Of a stretch of 39,727 nt of DNA, positions 26,675-35,280 are shown piece after piece (within the stretch, counting starts at the first letter, position 1; each line of letters opens with the position of its first letter). The stretch covers positions 1-39,727 of the forward strand of contig NVXK01000014.1 of assembly GCA_002733905.1 (NCBI GenBank), read 5' to 3'. This DNA comes from Robiginitomaculum sp. (GTDB lineage: Bacteria > Pseudomonadota > Alphaproteobacteria > Caulobacterales > Maricaulaceae). The notes below the pieces were generated by a model. It saw only the letters and a program-made list of their open reading frames with translations. It searched no databases and had not been told where the DNA came from. The position numbers and the translations under genes are program-made.

Positions 26675-28063
26675 ATGGCATCAGCATCTGAACAGTTTGC
26701 TAAAAATTTAAGTTTTGGTACCTTTGGTAAAGCCAAAGAATTGCAAAAGCGTTTGTTGTTCACAATGATGATTCTGATCATTTATCGTCTTGGCACATTT
26801 ATCCCGGTTCCGGGTGTCGATATGGCCGCTTATTCTCAAGTGTTTCAATCAGGTAGTTCTGGCGGCGGTGACGGCGGCGGTATGATGACACGCTTAAATA
26901 TGTTCTCTGGCGGTGCCGTTGAACGTATGGCGATTTTTGCGTTAAATGTGATGCCGTATATTACGGCGTCCATTATTATGACTTTGATGAAGGGATCACT
27001 TCCTTCATTACAGGCTCTTGAAAAAGAGGGCGCGCAGGGTACAAAACAAATTAACCAATATACACGCTATCTCACTGTTTTTTTAGCGGCTTTCCAAGCC
27101 TTCGGGATTGCGAGACTGTTGGAAGCGCAAGGGTTTGTTCTTAACCCAGGCCTGTTCTTCCAGGCTACTGCTGTGATTTCGTTAGTTGGCGGTACAATGT
27201 TCTTGATGTGGATGGGCGAGCAAATTACGGCACGAGGTGTTGGTAATGGTGTGTCTCTTATCATTCTTGCTGGTATCGTGGCCGAGCTTCCAAAGGCGAT
27301 TTTTCAAACATTCAATCTTAATGCTGAGGGTTCATTGCCCGGTATATTGATGATTGGTGTGTTGGCTATGTCTCTTGGTCTTACTGTGCTGATCGTATTT
27401 GTTGAACGTGCACAGCGTCGTTTGTTGGTGCAATATCCTAAACGTCAAACCGCTGGTGGTAAAATGTCTGGCGGCGAAAATTCTTTCTTGCCTCTTAAAC
27501 TAAATGCGGCTGGTGTTATTCCGCCAATTTTTGCCTCGTCATTATTGATCTTACCTGCGACGGCTGGTGGTTTCTTTGTTGAAACTGGGCCAGGTTGGGT
27601 GCGGACTATGCTTAACTTGATTGGTTATGGTCAGCCTCTTTATCTTATTCTGTATACGCTGATGATTATCTTCTTCTGTTTCTTCTATGTGCCTTATGTA
27701 TTTAAGCCAGAAGATACTGCTGATAATCTACGCCAACACGGCGGATTCCTTCCTGGTATTCGCCCCGGTGCGCGTACCTCTGAATATCTTTCTTACGTTC
27801 TGAACCGCCTTACATTTATTGGTGCGATTTATGTTGCGATTGTGTGTGTGTTGCCAGAGTGGCTTATTTCGCAAAATGGTAATATCCCGCCGAGTGTTGC
27901 TATGTTAATCGGTGGCATGTCTCTTTTGATCGTTGTGTCTGTGACGCTGGATCTTGTTGCTCAAATTCAATCACATTTGGTTGCCCATCAATATGAGGGA
28001 CTTATTAAAAAGTCTCGCATGGGGCGTCGTCGTGGCAACCGCGGTAATCGCGGGAATAGATAG
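26675..28063 (+). CDS. secY: Preprotein translocase channel subunit SecY
   Basis: A 462-residue, ten-helix inner-membrane channel for Sec export. The N-terminal cytosolic helix (FGTFGKAKELQKRLLFTMMI) is followed by TM1 and the plug region, which contains a Gly-rich stretch (GSSGGGDGGGMMTRLNMFSG). Further marks are GIVAELPKAIFQT and the C5 loop FFYVPYVFKPEDTADNLRQ. The C-terminus ends in an unusual Arg/Gly/Asn repeat (RRRGNRGNRGNR). It is followed by adk, 17 bases on. Confidence 0.98.
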   Translation: MASASEQFAKNLSFGTFGKAKELQKRLLFTMMILIIYRLGTFIPVPGVDMAAYSQVFQSGSSGGGDGGGMMTRLNMFSGGAVERMAIFALNVMPYITASIIMTLMKGSLPSLQALEKEGAQGTKQINQYTRYLTVFLAAFQAFGIARLLEAQGFVLNPGLFFQATAVISLVGGTMFLMWMGEQITARGVGNGVSLIILAGIVAELPKAIFQTFNLNAEGSLPGILMIGVLAMSLGLTVLIVFVERAQRRLLVQYPKRQTAGGKMSGGENSFLPLKLNAAGVIPPIFASSLLILPATAGGFFVETGPGWVRTMLNLIGYGQPLYLILYTLMIIFFCFFYVPYVFKPEDTADNLRQHGGFLPGIRPGARTSEYLSYVLNRLTFIGAIYVAIVCVLPEWLISQNGNIPPSVAMLIGGMSLLIVVSVTLDLVAQIQSHLVAHQYEGLIKKSRMGRRRGNRGNRGNR

Positions 28064-28080
28064 AGGAATCGGAGAGACGT

Positions 28081-28704
28081 ATGAATATAGTATTATTTGG
28101 ACCGCCTGCTGCAGGTAAGGGGACACAAGCTAAGTTGCTTACGACTGAGCGTGGTTATATTCAACTCTCGACTGGTGATATGCTTCGCGCGGCGAAGACA
28201 TCGGGTTCTGAGCTTGGTAACAAAGTCGCTGGTATTATGGACCGTGGCGATCTTGTTTCTGACGAAATTGTAATTGCTCTTATTGAAGAGCAGTTGGAAA
28301 ATAATAAAGGTGCTGCTGGATTCATTTTTGATGGCTTTCCGCGCACAGTCGCACAAGCGGAAGCTTTGGACAAAAGCTTGCAAACACGCGGGACTTCTGT
28401 TGATTGCGTGATTCGGTTGTGTGTCGATGATAAAGTGTTACTTGGTCGTATTGAGAACCGTTTTAAGGAAGAAGGTCGTAAAGACGACAATCCAGAAGCG
28501 TTTAAAATTCGCCTTGGTAATTATAATGAACAAACAGCGCCTTTGCTGCCCTTTTATGCGGCGCAAGGCAAGTTAAGTGAAATTGACGGGCTTGCAGACA
28601 TAGATACTGTCTCTACTTCTGTGGCAAAAATTTTAGATATGCACAATACGGGGCGTTCTTTGCGAACCAAGCCGTTTTGGAAAAGAATTTTAGGCCTCAA
28701 ATAG
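28081..28704 (+). CDS. adk: Adenylate kinase
   Basis: A 207-residue enzyme that interconverts ATP + AMP and 2 ADP. The P-loop is GPPAAGKGTQ (7-16), the AMP-binding segments are STGDMLRAA and FIFDGFPRTVAQAEALD, and the LID region (RIENRFKEEGRKDDNPEAFK) is of the short type without zinc cysteines. Its place after secY is the common bacterial order. The last 15 residues or so (RSLRTKPFWKRILGLK) are a basic lineage-specific tail. Confidence 0.97.
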   Translation: MNIVLFGPPAAGKGTQAKLLTTERGYIQLSTGDMLRAAKTSGSELGNKVAGIMDRGDLVSDEIVIALIEEQLENNKGAAGFIFDGFPRTVAQAEALDKSLQTRGTSVDCVIRLCVDDKVLLGRIENRFKEEGRKDDNPEAFKIRLGNYNEQTAPLLPFYAAQGKLSEIDGLADIDTVSTSVAKILDMHNTGRSLRTKPFWKRILGLK

Positions 28705-28741
28705 AGGTGTAAGAAAAAACGTAAATAGAGCAATTGGAAGG

Positions 28742-28769
28742 TTGACCTATTCGCGTATAAGGATATAAA
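28742..28769 (+). promoter_or_regulatory. Putative promoter of the alpha block (rpsM-rplQ)
   Basis: TTGACC (28742-28747), a 16-bp spacer and TATAAA (28764-28769) lie in the 157-bp gap between adk and rpsM, followed by a small CCGC-TTTC-GCGG stem (28773-28784) in the leader. Confidence 0.6.
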
Positions 28770-28861
28770 TAGCCGCTTTCGCGGAATCTGTTGATTGTCG
28801 CGCTTTCTCTTATGGAAGCATGAAAGATTGATAGCGAATTTGAATTATTAAGGAGAGCCTT

Positions 28862-29233
28862 GTGGCACGGATTGCAGGTGTAAACATACCAACTAACAAG
28901 CGCGTTGTTATCGCGCTTACATATATTCATGGCGTCGGCCCAGCCGTCTCTAAACAAATTTGTGAGACACTTGGAATTTCTTCCGAGCGTCGTGTACAAG
29001 ATCTTGCTGATGCAGAAGTTTTGCGTATTCGTGAAATCGTAACTGGTGGTGAGTTTTTGGTTGAGGGTGACCTTCGCCGTGAAGTGTCTATGAACATCAA
29101 ACGTTTGATGGATATGGGTAATTATAGAGGCCTACGTCATCGTCGTGGTCTTCCTGTACGTGGACAGCGTACACATACAAATGCGCGTACGCGCAAAGGT
29201 CCAGCGAAAGCAATCGCTGGCAAGAAAAAATAG
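28862..29233 (+). CDS. rpsM: 30S ribosomal protein S13 (GTG start)
   Basis: A 123-residue S13 ([62 protein letters not shown]). It begins with GTG, preceded by AAGGAGAG. It sits at the head of the 30S subunit, contacting S19 and the P-site tRNA. Confidence 0.97.
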   Translation: MARIAGVNIPTNKRVVIALTYIHGVGPAVSKQICETLGISSERRVQDLADAEVLRIREIVTGGEFLVEGDLRREVSMNIKRLMDMGNYRGLRHRRGLPVRGQRTHTNARTRKGPAKAIAGKKK

Positions 29234-29245
29234 GTAGAGTGAATT

Positions 29246-29641
29246 ATGGCTAAAGAACCAGTCTCAGGCCGCGTCCGTCGCGCTGACCGGAAAAACATCA
29301 CATCTGGTGTTGCTCACGTCAACTCAACATTTAATAACACAATGATCACAATCGCTGATGCCCAAGGCAACACGATTGCATGGTGTAGTGCTGGTGCTAT
29401 GGGCTTTAAGGGCTCTCGCAAATCAACACCTTACGCGGCACAAGTTGCTGCTGAGGAGGTCGCACGTAAAGCTATGGACCATGGTATGCAAACACTAGAA
29501 ATAAACGTTAATGGTCCAGGTTCTGGTCGTGAAAGCGCTGTTCGTGCTTTGCAGGCTGCTGGTTTAACCATCACAACTATTCGTGACGTTACGCCAATTC
29601 CACATAATGGTTGTCGTCCACCGAAACGTCGTAGAGTTTAA
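29246..29641 (+). CDS. rpsK: 30S ribosomal protein S11
   Basis: A 131-residue S11 ([60 protein letters not shown]). It lies in the platform of the 30S subunit. rpsD does not follow, as is usual in alphaproteobacteria. Confidence 0.98.
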   Translation: MAKEPVSGRVRRADRKNITSGVAHVNSTFNNTMITIADAQGNTIAWCSAGAMGFKGSRKSTPYAAQVAAEEVARKAMDHGMQTLEINVNGPGSGRESAVRALQAAGLTITTIRDVTPIPHNGCRPPKRRRV

Positions 29642-29649
29642 GTTTAAAG

Positions 29650-29665
29650 AGTTTAAGCTTAAACT
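29650..29665. repeat. 16-bp perfect palindrome between rpsK and rpoA
   Basis: AGTTTAAGCTTAAACT is a perfect palindrome preceded by two further AGTTTAA units. It lies 61 bases before the rpoA GTG and could be a binding site or an RNA stem, but it has no terminator-like loop. Confidence 0.5.
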
Positions 29666-29725
29666 TTTATTTGTTTCGTAAAATTTTCTGGGCATATGCC
29701 CAATCCTAATTGTAAGGGGTCCAAA

Positions 29726-30736
29726 GTGATTGAAAAAAATTGGCAAGAACTGATCCGTCCTATCAACCCAGAAGTTGAACCTGGACTTATTCCAGAGCGT
29801 CAAGCTTCTATTATTGCTGAGCCATTAGAGCGCGGCTTTGGTATGACAATCGGTAATGCGCTTCGCCGTGTATTGCTGTCGTCATTGCAAGGTGCTGCTG
29901 TTACTGCGGTTCAAATTGATGGCGTTGTTCATGAGTTTACATCTATTCCAGGTGTGCGCGAAGACGTGACAAATATTGTATTGAACCTAAAAGGTCTTGC
30001 CGTGCGTATGCACGCGGAAGGCCCTAAGCGTTTACTTTTGAAAAAATCGGGTGCTGGTGTTGTTACTGGTGCTGATATCGAAGAAACTGCAGACGTAGAA
30101 ATTCTTAACCCTGACCATGTCATTTGTACTATGGATGAGGGCGCTGATTTGCGTATGGAGCTAACGATTGCCACTGGTAAAGGTTATGTTGCTGCGGTAC
30201 GCCCAGAGGATGCACCTATCGGTCTTATCTCTATCGACGCTCTTTATAGCCCGGTAACACGTGTTGCTTACCGTGTTGAAGATACACGTGAAGGTCAGGT
30301 TCTTGATTTTGATAAATTGATTATCGATATCGAAACAAATGGTGCGGTTACGCCAGAAGACGCAGTTGCTGTCGCAGCTCGTATTTTGCAAGACCAATTC
30401 CAAGTGTTCGTGAACTTTGATGATCCTGAAGACGCTGGTCGTGGTGACGAGAAGCCAGAGCTTGACTTTAATCCTGCTCTTCTTCGTAAGGTTGACGAAC
30501 TTGAATTGTCTGTACGTTCTGCGAACTGTCTGAAAAATGACAATATCGTGTACATTGGTGATTTGATCCAGAAATCAGAAGCAGAAATGCTTCGCACACC
30601 GAACTTTGGTCGCAAGTCTTTGAACGAAATCAAAGAAGTGTTGGCTGCAATGGGTTTGCATCTCGGTATGGACGCGCCAAACTGGCCGCCTGAGAATATC
30701 GAAGAGCTTGCAAAGAAATATGACGATCAGTTCTAA
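29726..30736 (+). CDS. rpoA: RNA polymerase alpha subunit (GTG start)
   Basis: A 336-residue alpha subunit. The N-terminal dimerisation domain (about 1-235) has [20 protein letters not shown] and [18 protein letters not shown]. The C-terminal domain (about 255-315), which binds UP elements and activators, has [20 protein letters not shown] and [21 protein letters not shown] 29726, with the AAGGGG Shine-Dalgarno, gives the canonical [12 protein letters not shown] start; ATG 29696 would add ten residues including that Shine-Dalgarno region. Confidence 0.97.
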   Translation: MIEKNWQELIRPINPEVEPGLIPERQASIIAEPLERGFGMTIGNALRRVLLSSLQGAAVTAVQIDGVVHEFTSIPGVREDVTNIVLNLKGLAVRMHAEGPKRLLLKKSGAGVVTGADIEETADVEILNPDHVICTMDEGADLRMELTIATGKGYVAAVRPEDAPIGLISIDALYSPVTRVAYRVEDTREGQVLDFDKLIIDIETNGAVTPEDAVAVAARILQDQFQVFVNFDDPEDAGRGDEKPELDFNPALLRKVDELELSVRSANCLKNDNIVYIGDLIQKSEAEMLRTPNFGRKSLNEIKEVLAAMGLHLGMDAPNWPPENIEELAKKYDDQF

Positions 30737-30776
30737 GCTAAGCTTTAGATAACTGAGATAAAGAAGGAATATTGTT

Positions 30777-31199
30777 ATGCGCCATCGCATCGCACATCGT
30801 AAATTAAACAAAACGGCTTCGCATCGTAAAGCTATGTTTGCTAATATGTCTGCTAGTTTGATCCAGCATGAGCAAATCGTAACAACTTTGCCAAAAGCAA
30901 AAGAGCTACGTCCATTCGTGGAAAAGCTTATTACATTGGCTAAAAAAGGTGATTTGACATCCCGCCGTATCGCAATTGCGCGTACACGTGATAAAGAAAT
31001 GAGCAAGAAATTGTTCGATATTCTTGGCCCGCGTTACAAAGACCGCCAAGGTGGTTATTGCCGCGTGCTTAAAGCTGGTTACCGTTATGGTGACAATGCG
31101 CCTATGGCTGTGATCGAATTTGTTGATCGCGATGTTGATGCTAAAGGCGCGGGCGACCGTGCACGTGTTGCTGCTGAAGCGACTGCTGCTGACGCATAA
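30777..31199 (+). CDS. rplQ: 50S ribosomal protein L17
   Basis: A 140-residue L17 ([60 protein letters not shown]). It is the last gene of the ribosomal block. AAGGAA precedes the ATG, and a terminator follows at 31260-31287. Confidence 0.98.
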   Translation: MRHRIAHRKLNKTASHRKAMFANMSASLIQHEQIVTTLPKAKELRPFVEKLITLAKKGDLTSRRIAIARTRDKEMSKKLFDILGPRYKDRQGGYCRVLKAGYRYGDNAPMAVIEFVDRDVDAKGAGDRARVAAEATAADA

Positions 31200-31259
31200 A
31201 GCCTTGGCAAAGGTGGTGTTTCCGCCATATTTGCCTGCTTTTGTCTGAAAAGAACTGCT

Positions 31260-31287
31260 AAAACCCGTCCAGTGTGGCGGGTTTTTT
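31260..31287 (+). terminator. Rho-independent terminator after rplQ
   Basis: AAAACCCG (31260-31267) pairs with CGGGTTTT (31278-31285), extended by TCCA/TGG inside, with a run of six T residues ending at 31287. It closes the ribosomal block. Confidence 0.85.
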
Positions 31288-31385
31288 GCTATAATAAACA
31301 CAATGTATCAATTTTATACACTTGCCTATGTTTAGTCGTGAGAAGCGCAAAATATTATAAGTGTGTTGTGTGGATGGAGTCGCCA

Positions 31386-31820
31386 ATGTTTAAATTTCTA
31401 AAAACGGCAATAGTCGCCAGTGTTCTGTGTACTGTCGCGACACCTGCTTTTGCAGATATGAGTCCCAATTTACTGATTGTATCACAACCAAGTGATAATC
31501 CTTTATATCGTCGCATGGTCGTGGTGAAATATTTGGCGGGTACGCGTGTGAGCGCCAATTACAAAGCCTATAACCGCCGTGAATTTATCAATACACCCAG
31601 TACCACATCGGGCGATATCATTGCGGCCTGTGCTCGCGGAAAAAGAACAAGCCTTGGCGAATTAAAGGCCTTTAAAAAATCCGAAGCCCGTCTTAAACGG
31701 TCTGGCAAAACCCCAGAAACCCGTACATTCTGTATTAAAGGCATTTCCAACTGGACCGATCAAAACAAAGACAAATACCTCGACCCCATCTTTGACGGCA
31801 TGCCGTATTTGGCAAAGTAA
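31386..31820 (+). CDS. Small secreted protein of unknown function
   Basis: A 144-residue protein with a clear Sec signal peptide (MFKFLKTAIVASVLCTVATP-AFA, cleavage likely after residue 23). The mature part (about 121 residues) is basic and has two Cys (IIAACARG, RTFCIKG) that could form a disulfide in the periplasm. No family is recognised. ATG 31386 was chosen because the signal peptide starts there; ATG 31374 is in frame and would add MESP. The upstream frame to 31272 overlaps the rplQ terminator and is not credible as coding. Confidence 0.65.
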   Translation: MFKFLKTAIVASVLCTVATPAFADMSPNLLIVSQPSDNPLYRRMVVVKYLAGTRVSANYKAYNRREFINTPSTTSGDIIAACARGKRTSLGELKAFKKSEARLKRSGKTPETRTFCIKGISNWTDQNKDKYLDPIFDGMPYLAK

Positions 31821-32005
31821 GGCGACGTATTTATAATGCTGATCGTTCTCGCTGGTGCTATTCAACTGGAATTCACTTGTTTTTGAGTGGGCAAGTTCGT
31901 ATTTTATGAACAGACATTCATTTGGGTTTATGCTGAAATATAAGTGGTTGACTAATTATAAGTAGATGTCTATATATTTTATATCTATATATATGAAAGA
32001 CAGCT

Positions 32006-33172
32006 ATGATTAGTCGAAGAACTATTTTAACAACAGGTGCTGCAAGTGTTGTCGTTCTTGGTGCATCTTATTTGTCTGTGAATTTATCTGATAAAGAGGA
32101 GATTTTTTTAGCGCCTTGGGGAAGTGCGTTGAAAGGTTTTGGCGATATTCGCTTAAATGCATTGGCGTATGCAATACTTGCGCCCAGCCCGCATAATAGA
32201 CAACCGTGGCAGGTACACCTTCATGATGATGGGGTGTCATATGATTTATATTGTGATTTGGGGCGGCTTTTACCAGAAACAGACCCTCAAAACCGACAAA
32301 TCACGATTGGGCTCGGCGCATTTCTTGAACTCTATAAATATGCGGCCGCAGTGCAGGGGTACCGAGCTGATATCGTCCCATTTCCTAAGGGAGAGCCTTA
32401 TCCGATACTAGATTCGCGGCCTATAGCGACCGTGACGCTTAAAGAGGATGCTTCTGCGGTGCAAAACCCTCTTTTCAAGTACACTTTGGCACGTCGCACT
32501 GTGCGCCAAAATTTTAAGAAGGATAAGCATGTTTCGCAACACGATTTGGATGAATTGTTTCGGACAGCAAAATTGTCCAATCAAACTTCATTTGCGACAA
32601 CAATTGAGCTTGCCAAAATGGAACGGCTTAAGGATATGTGTCGGCGTGGTTGGGGAATTGAGACCTCAACACTGGCAACACATCATGAAAGCACAGCATT
32701 AACACGTATTGGGGCAAAGGAAGTGCGGCAAAACCCGGATGGAATTTCATTGCTCGGCCCGATGATGGAAATGTACAAAGCTTTAGGCATTATGAACCGC
32801 GATAAAATGAATATGTCTGGCAGCGCAGCTTTTGACGGAACTGTATCTTTTTATAATAAACTTATCGACAGTGCGGCCGCCTTTGGTTGGTTATCAACAC
32901 CGAGTAATACGCGGATTGACCAACTTCAAGCTGGAGCTGATTGGGTGCGATTAAACCTTGCTGCGACCAAACTCGGTATTGCAATGCATCCACTTAGCCA
33001 CATTTTGCAGGAGTTTACAGAAATGGATGATTTATATACTGAATTTCACCAAGAAATTGGTATAGGTGCACCTGCGCGTGTTCAAGGCCTTTTTCGCTTT
33101 GGGTATGCGGACACTCCCAAAGCGTCACCGAGGTGGCCTTTAGAAACACGATTGCTTAAGTTTGAGTTATGA
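32006..33172 (+). CDS. Nitroreductase-like (Acg-family type) oxidoreductase with twin-arginine signal
   Basis: A 388-residue protein. The N-terminus MISRRTILTTGAASVVVLGA is a twin-arginine-like signal or anchor (SRRTIL at 3-8), so export is likely. The body has nitroreductase-superfamily marks: AILAPSPHNRQPWQVHL, a substrate- and FMN-binding pattern of the NTR/Acg type, LARRTVRQNF, and the C-terminal GAPARVQGLFRFGYA. Such proteins bind FMN and reduce or sequester flavin; the substrate is unknown. The stop overlaps the start of the MarR gene (ATGA), so the pair is probably one operon and the regulator probably controls it. Confidence 0.75.
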   Translation: MISRRTILTTGAASVVVLGASYLSVNLSDKEEIFLAPWGSALKGFGDIRLNALAYAILAPSPHNRQPWQVHLHDDGVSYDLYCDLGRLLPETDPQNRQITIGLGAFLELYKYAAAVQGYRADIVPFPKGEPYPILDSRPIATVTLKEDASAVQNPLFKYTLARRTVRQNFKKDKHVSQHDLDELFRTAKLSNQTSFATTIELAKMERLKDMCRRGWGIETSTLATHHESTALTRIGAKEVRQNPDGISLLGPMMEMYKALGIMNRDKMNMSGSAAFDGTVSFYNKLIDSAAAFGWLSTPSNTRIDQLQAGADWVRLNLAATKLGIAMHPLSHILQEFTEMDDLYTEFHQEIGIGAPARVQGLFRFGYADTPKASPRWPLETRLLKFEL

Positions 33173-33651
33173 AGTCCACAAATAAAAATGATGTTGTAGC
33201 GGCAGGTTTGCCAGGCGATCCTATAGCTTTTAAAGCTATGACGGAAATTGGAATTATAGCGCATCTTGCGGATAATTTGTTTGCAAAATATTTGCCTGAT
33301 TCGCTTACAATAGCGCAGTTTGGCGTGCTTAATCATTTACTGCGATTAAACAGGCAAGAAACAATTGGCGAACTTGCGTCTGCTATGCAGGTCTCACAAC
33401 CGACTATGTCATCAACCGTACGCAAGTTAGAAGATAAAGGTTTTATTCAACTCATTGCAAATGATGATGATCGTCGTGTGCGGCGCGTGTCTGTGACGCC
33501 AAATGGTAGGGCTATTCGCAATCAATCACTTGCAAAAATTCTACCTATTCAAGAAAGTATTGCAGGTGATGTCACCGAAAGTGAGTGGGAAAGTCTGTTG
33601 CCAGTACTCACTAAAATACGTATTATTTTGGATCAAAATAGACATGTGTAA
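33169..33651 (+). CDS. MarR family transcriptional regulator
   Basis: A 160-residue winged-helix regulator. The recognition part is visible as LTIAQFGVLNHLLR, ETIGELASAMQVSQPTMSST, VRKLEDKGFIQLIA, then the wing NDDDRRVRRVSVTPNGRAI. Family members are dimers that release DNA on binding small aromatic ligands or on oxidation. It overlaps the upstream oxidoreductase gene by 4 bases and is followed by a hairpin. Confidence 0.92.
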   Translation: MKSTNKNDVVAAGLPGDPIAFKAMTEIGIIAHLADNLFAKYLPDSLTIAQFGVLNHLLRLNRQETIGELASAMQVSQPTMSSTVRKLEDKGFIQLIANDDDRRVRRVSVTPNGRAIRNQSLAKILPIQESIAGDVTESEWESLLPVLTKIRIILDQNRHV

Positions 33652-33703
33652 TGTTTCATAATGCCTTATGTTTCTGGCTGTATTAAATTGGGCATAATAT
33701 TAA

Positions 33704-33732
33704 AAACCCCTCACAAATGTATTGAGGGGTTT
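33704..33732. terminator. Hairpin after the MarR gene
   Basis: AAACCCCTCA (33704-33713) pairs perfectly with TGAGGGGTTT (33723-33732), loop 9 nt. The preceding A-run makes it a possible terminator on the reverse strand too. Confidence 0.75.
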
Positions 33733-33764
33733 AATGTTGGGGGGGGAGCGACTACATTAAAGCT

Positions 33765-35195
33765 ATGAAAAAATATATACTCTCTATACTCGGTGGCGCA
33801 CTGGTTGGTGGCGCTGTTTTGACTTCGTTTGTTGTGCCAAATGCTAAGGCTGCACCAATTTTTTCCAAAACTGAAAAAAAGACTGAAAAAACTGTTCCCA
33901 AAAATGCCATGCAAATGAAAATGTCATTTGCACCTGTGGTGAAGCAAACGGCACCTGCTGTGGTCAATGTTTATACGTCGCGCAAAGTTATTCGCCGCGA
34001 AGTGGACCCGTTCTTTTCTTTCTTTGGACAAGGTGTGCCGCGTGAACGTACCGAGCGCTCGCTTGGGTCTGGCGTGATTGTGCGGTCGAACGGTGTTGTT
34101 GTGACCAATGCCCATGTGGTTGAGGGCGCGCAAGAATTACGGATTGTATTGAGTGATCGTCGCGAGTTTGAAGCAACAATTATTGCCGAAGATAAAGAAA
34201 CCGATATTGCGATTTTGAAGTTCGATACCAAAGGCGAGCGCCTGCCTGTGCTGACTATTGATGATAGTAATTCTCTTGAAGTTGGCGATATTGTACTGGC
34301 GATTGGTAATCCGTTCGGGGTTGGCCAAACGGTGACGAGCGGTATTGTATCTGCGCTTGGGCGCACACAAGTTTCAAGCCTTGCTTCATTTATTCAAACG
34401 GACGCGGCGGTTAACCCCGGTAATTCTGGCGGTGCGCTTGTGGATATGGATGGTCAATTGGTTGGCGTCAATACAGCGATTTTCTCGCGTTCAGGTGGGT
34501 CTAACGGGATTGGTTTTGCTATTCCCGGCGAACTTGTGCAACGCGCAGTCGAGAGTGCACTGTCGGAAGGTAAGATTATTCGCCCATGGATTGGGGCGCG
34601 TACCCAAGGTGTTAATGCGGTGATGGCCGAGGCATTAGGGCTTGATCGTCCACAAGGCGCGATTATTGATGAAATTTACCCGAAAGGGCCTGCGGATAAA
34701 GCGGGGCTAGAGCGTAAAGATGTCATTCTTTCAGTCGATGGTACGGACATTTTTGATGATAGCGGCCTGCGCTTTAAACTCGCCACATTTACACCGGGGC
34801 ATAAAGCCAAGGTAAAAATTTGGCGTGATGGTAAGCATAAAACTTTGCATGTGCGTGCGGATATCCCGAAAGAAATACCTGCGCGGGACGAGCTTGTCTT
34901 GGAGGGAACAAATCCGTTGAGCGGTTTGAAAATTGCCAATATGTCACCTGCTTTGGCCGAGGAAATGGATTTTGATCCATTTACAAAAGGCATTGTGATT
35001 ACCGCAAGATCAGCCCGCAGCTATTCTGCGCGTTATAATTTCCGTGCAGGCGATTTGATTGTAAGTGTGATGGGCGAAGAGATTACTGGCCCTGATGATT
35101 TGCAAACCATCCTCGATGAGTTTGAAGGTCGCCGCACATGGACATTCAGCATTGAGCGTAATGGCCGTGTGACAAAAAGCCGTATCCGCTTTTAA
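33765..35195 (+). CDS. Periplasmic Deg/HtrA family serine protease with two PDZ domains
   Basis: A 476-residue protein with a signal peptide (1-29, ending NAKA). The trypsin-like domain has His117 in TNAHVVEG, Asp147 in KETDIAILK and Ser221 in NPGNSGGAL. Two PDZ domains follow: the first around 270-370 (GAIIDEIYPKGPADKAGLER), the second around 385-476 (GIVITARSARSYSARYNFRA). It is a quality-control protease/chaperone of the cell envelope. The Q-linker-like segment RKVIRREVDPFFSFFGQG is typical of DegP/DegQ. The paralogue type (DegP, DegQ or DegS) is not certain, so no symbol is given. The ATG at 33765 has only a weak purine-rich region upstream. Confidence 0.93.
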   Translation: MKKYILSILGGALVGGAVLTSFVVPNAKAAPIFSKTEKKTEKTVPKNAMQMKMSFAPVVKQTAPAVVNVYTSRKVIRREVDPFFSFFGQGVPRERTERSLGSGVIVRSNGVVVTNAHVVEGAQELRIVLSDRREFEATIIAEDKETDIAILKFDTKGERLPVLTIDDSNSLEVGDIVLAIGNPFGVGQTVTSGIVSALGRTQVSSLASFIQTDAAVNPGNSGGALVDMDGQLVGVNTAIFSRSGGSNGIGFAIPGELVQRAVESALSEGKIIRPWIGARTQGVNAVMAEALGLDRPQGAIIDEIYPKGPADKAGLERKDVILSVDGTDIFDDSGLRFKLATFTPGHKAKVKIWRDGKHKTLHVRADIPKEIPARDELVLEGTNPLSGLKIANMSPALAEEMDFDPFTKGIVITARSARSYSARYNFRAGDLIVSVMGEEITGPDDLQTILDEFEGRRTWTFSIERNGRVTKSRIRF

Positions 35196-35280
35196 TATCT
35201 CGATTTTTAGCATATAGTTTCCACATAATTTATCCGCATTATGGCCTTTGGTTGTTGTGCAACGATAAAAAGGTGGGAAA

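Noticed and set aside
30737-30776. Gene or terminator between rpoA and rplQ
   Set aside because: Only a 40-base spacer with the rplQ Shine-Dalgarno; no stem with a T-run.
31272-31385. N-terminal extension of the secreted protein to 31272
   Set aside because: It overlaps the rplQ terminator and precedes a clean signal peptide that starts at 31386.
6334-31835. Shared 14-mer AAGGCGACGTATTT near 6334 and 31820
   Set aside because: A match of this length is expected by chance a few times in 40 kb and the flanks do not match.
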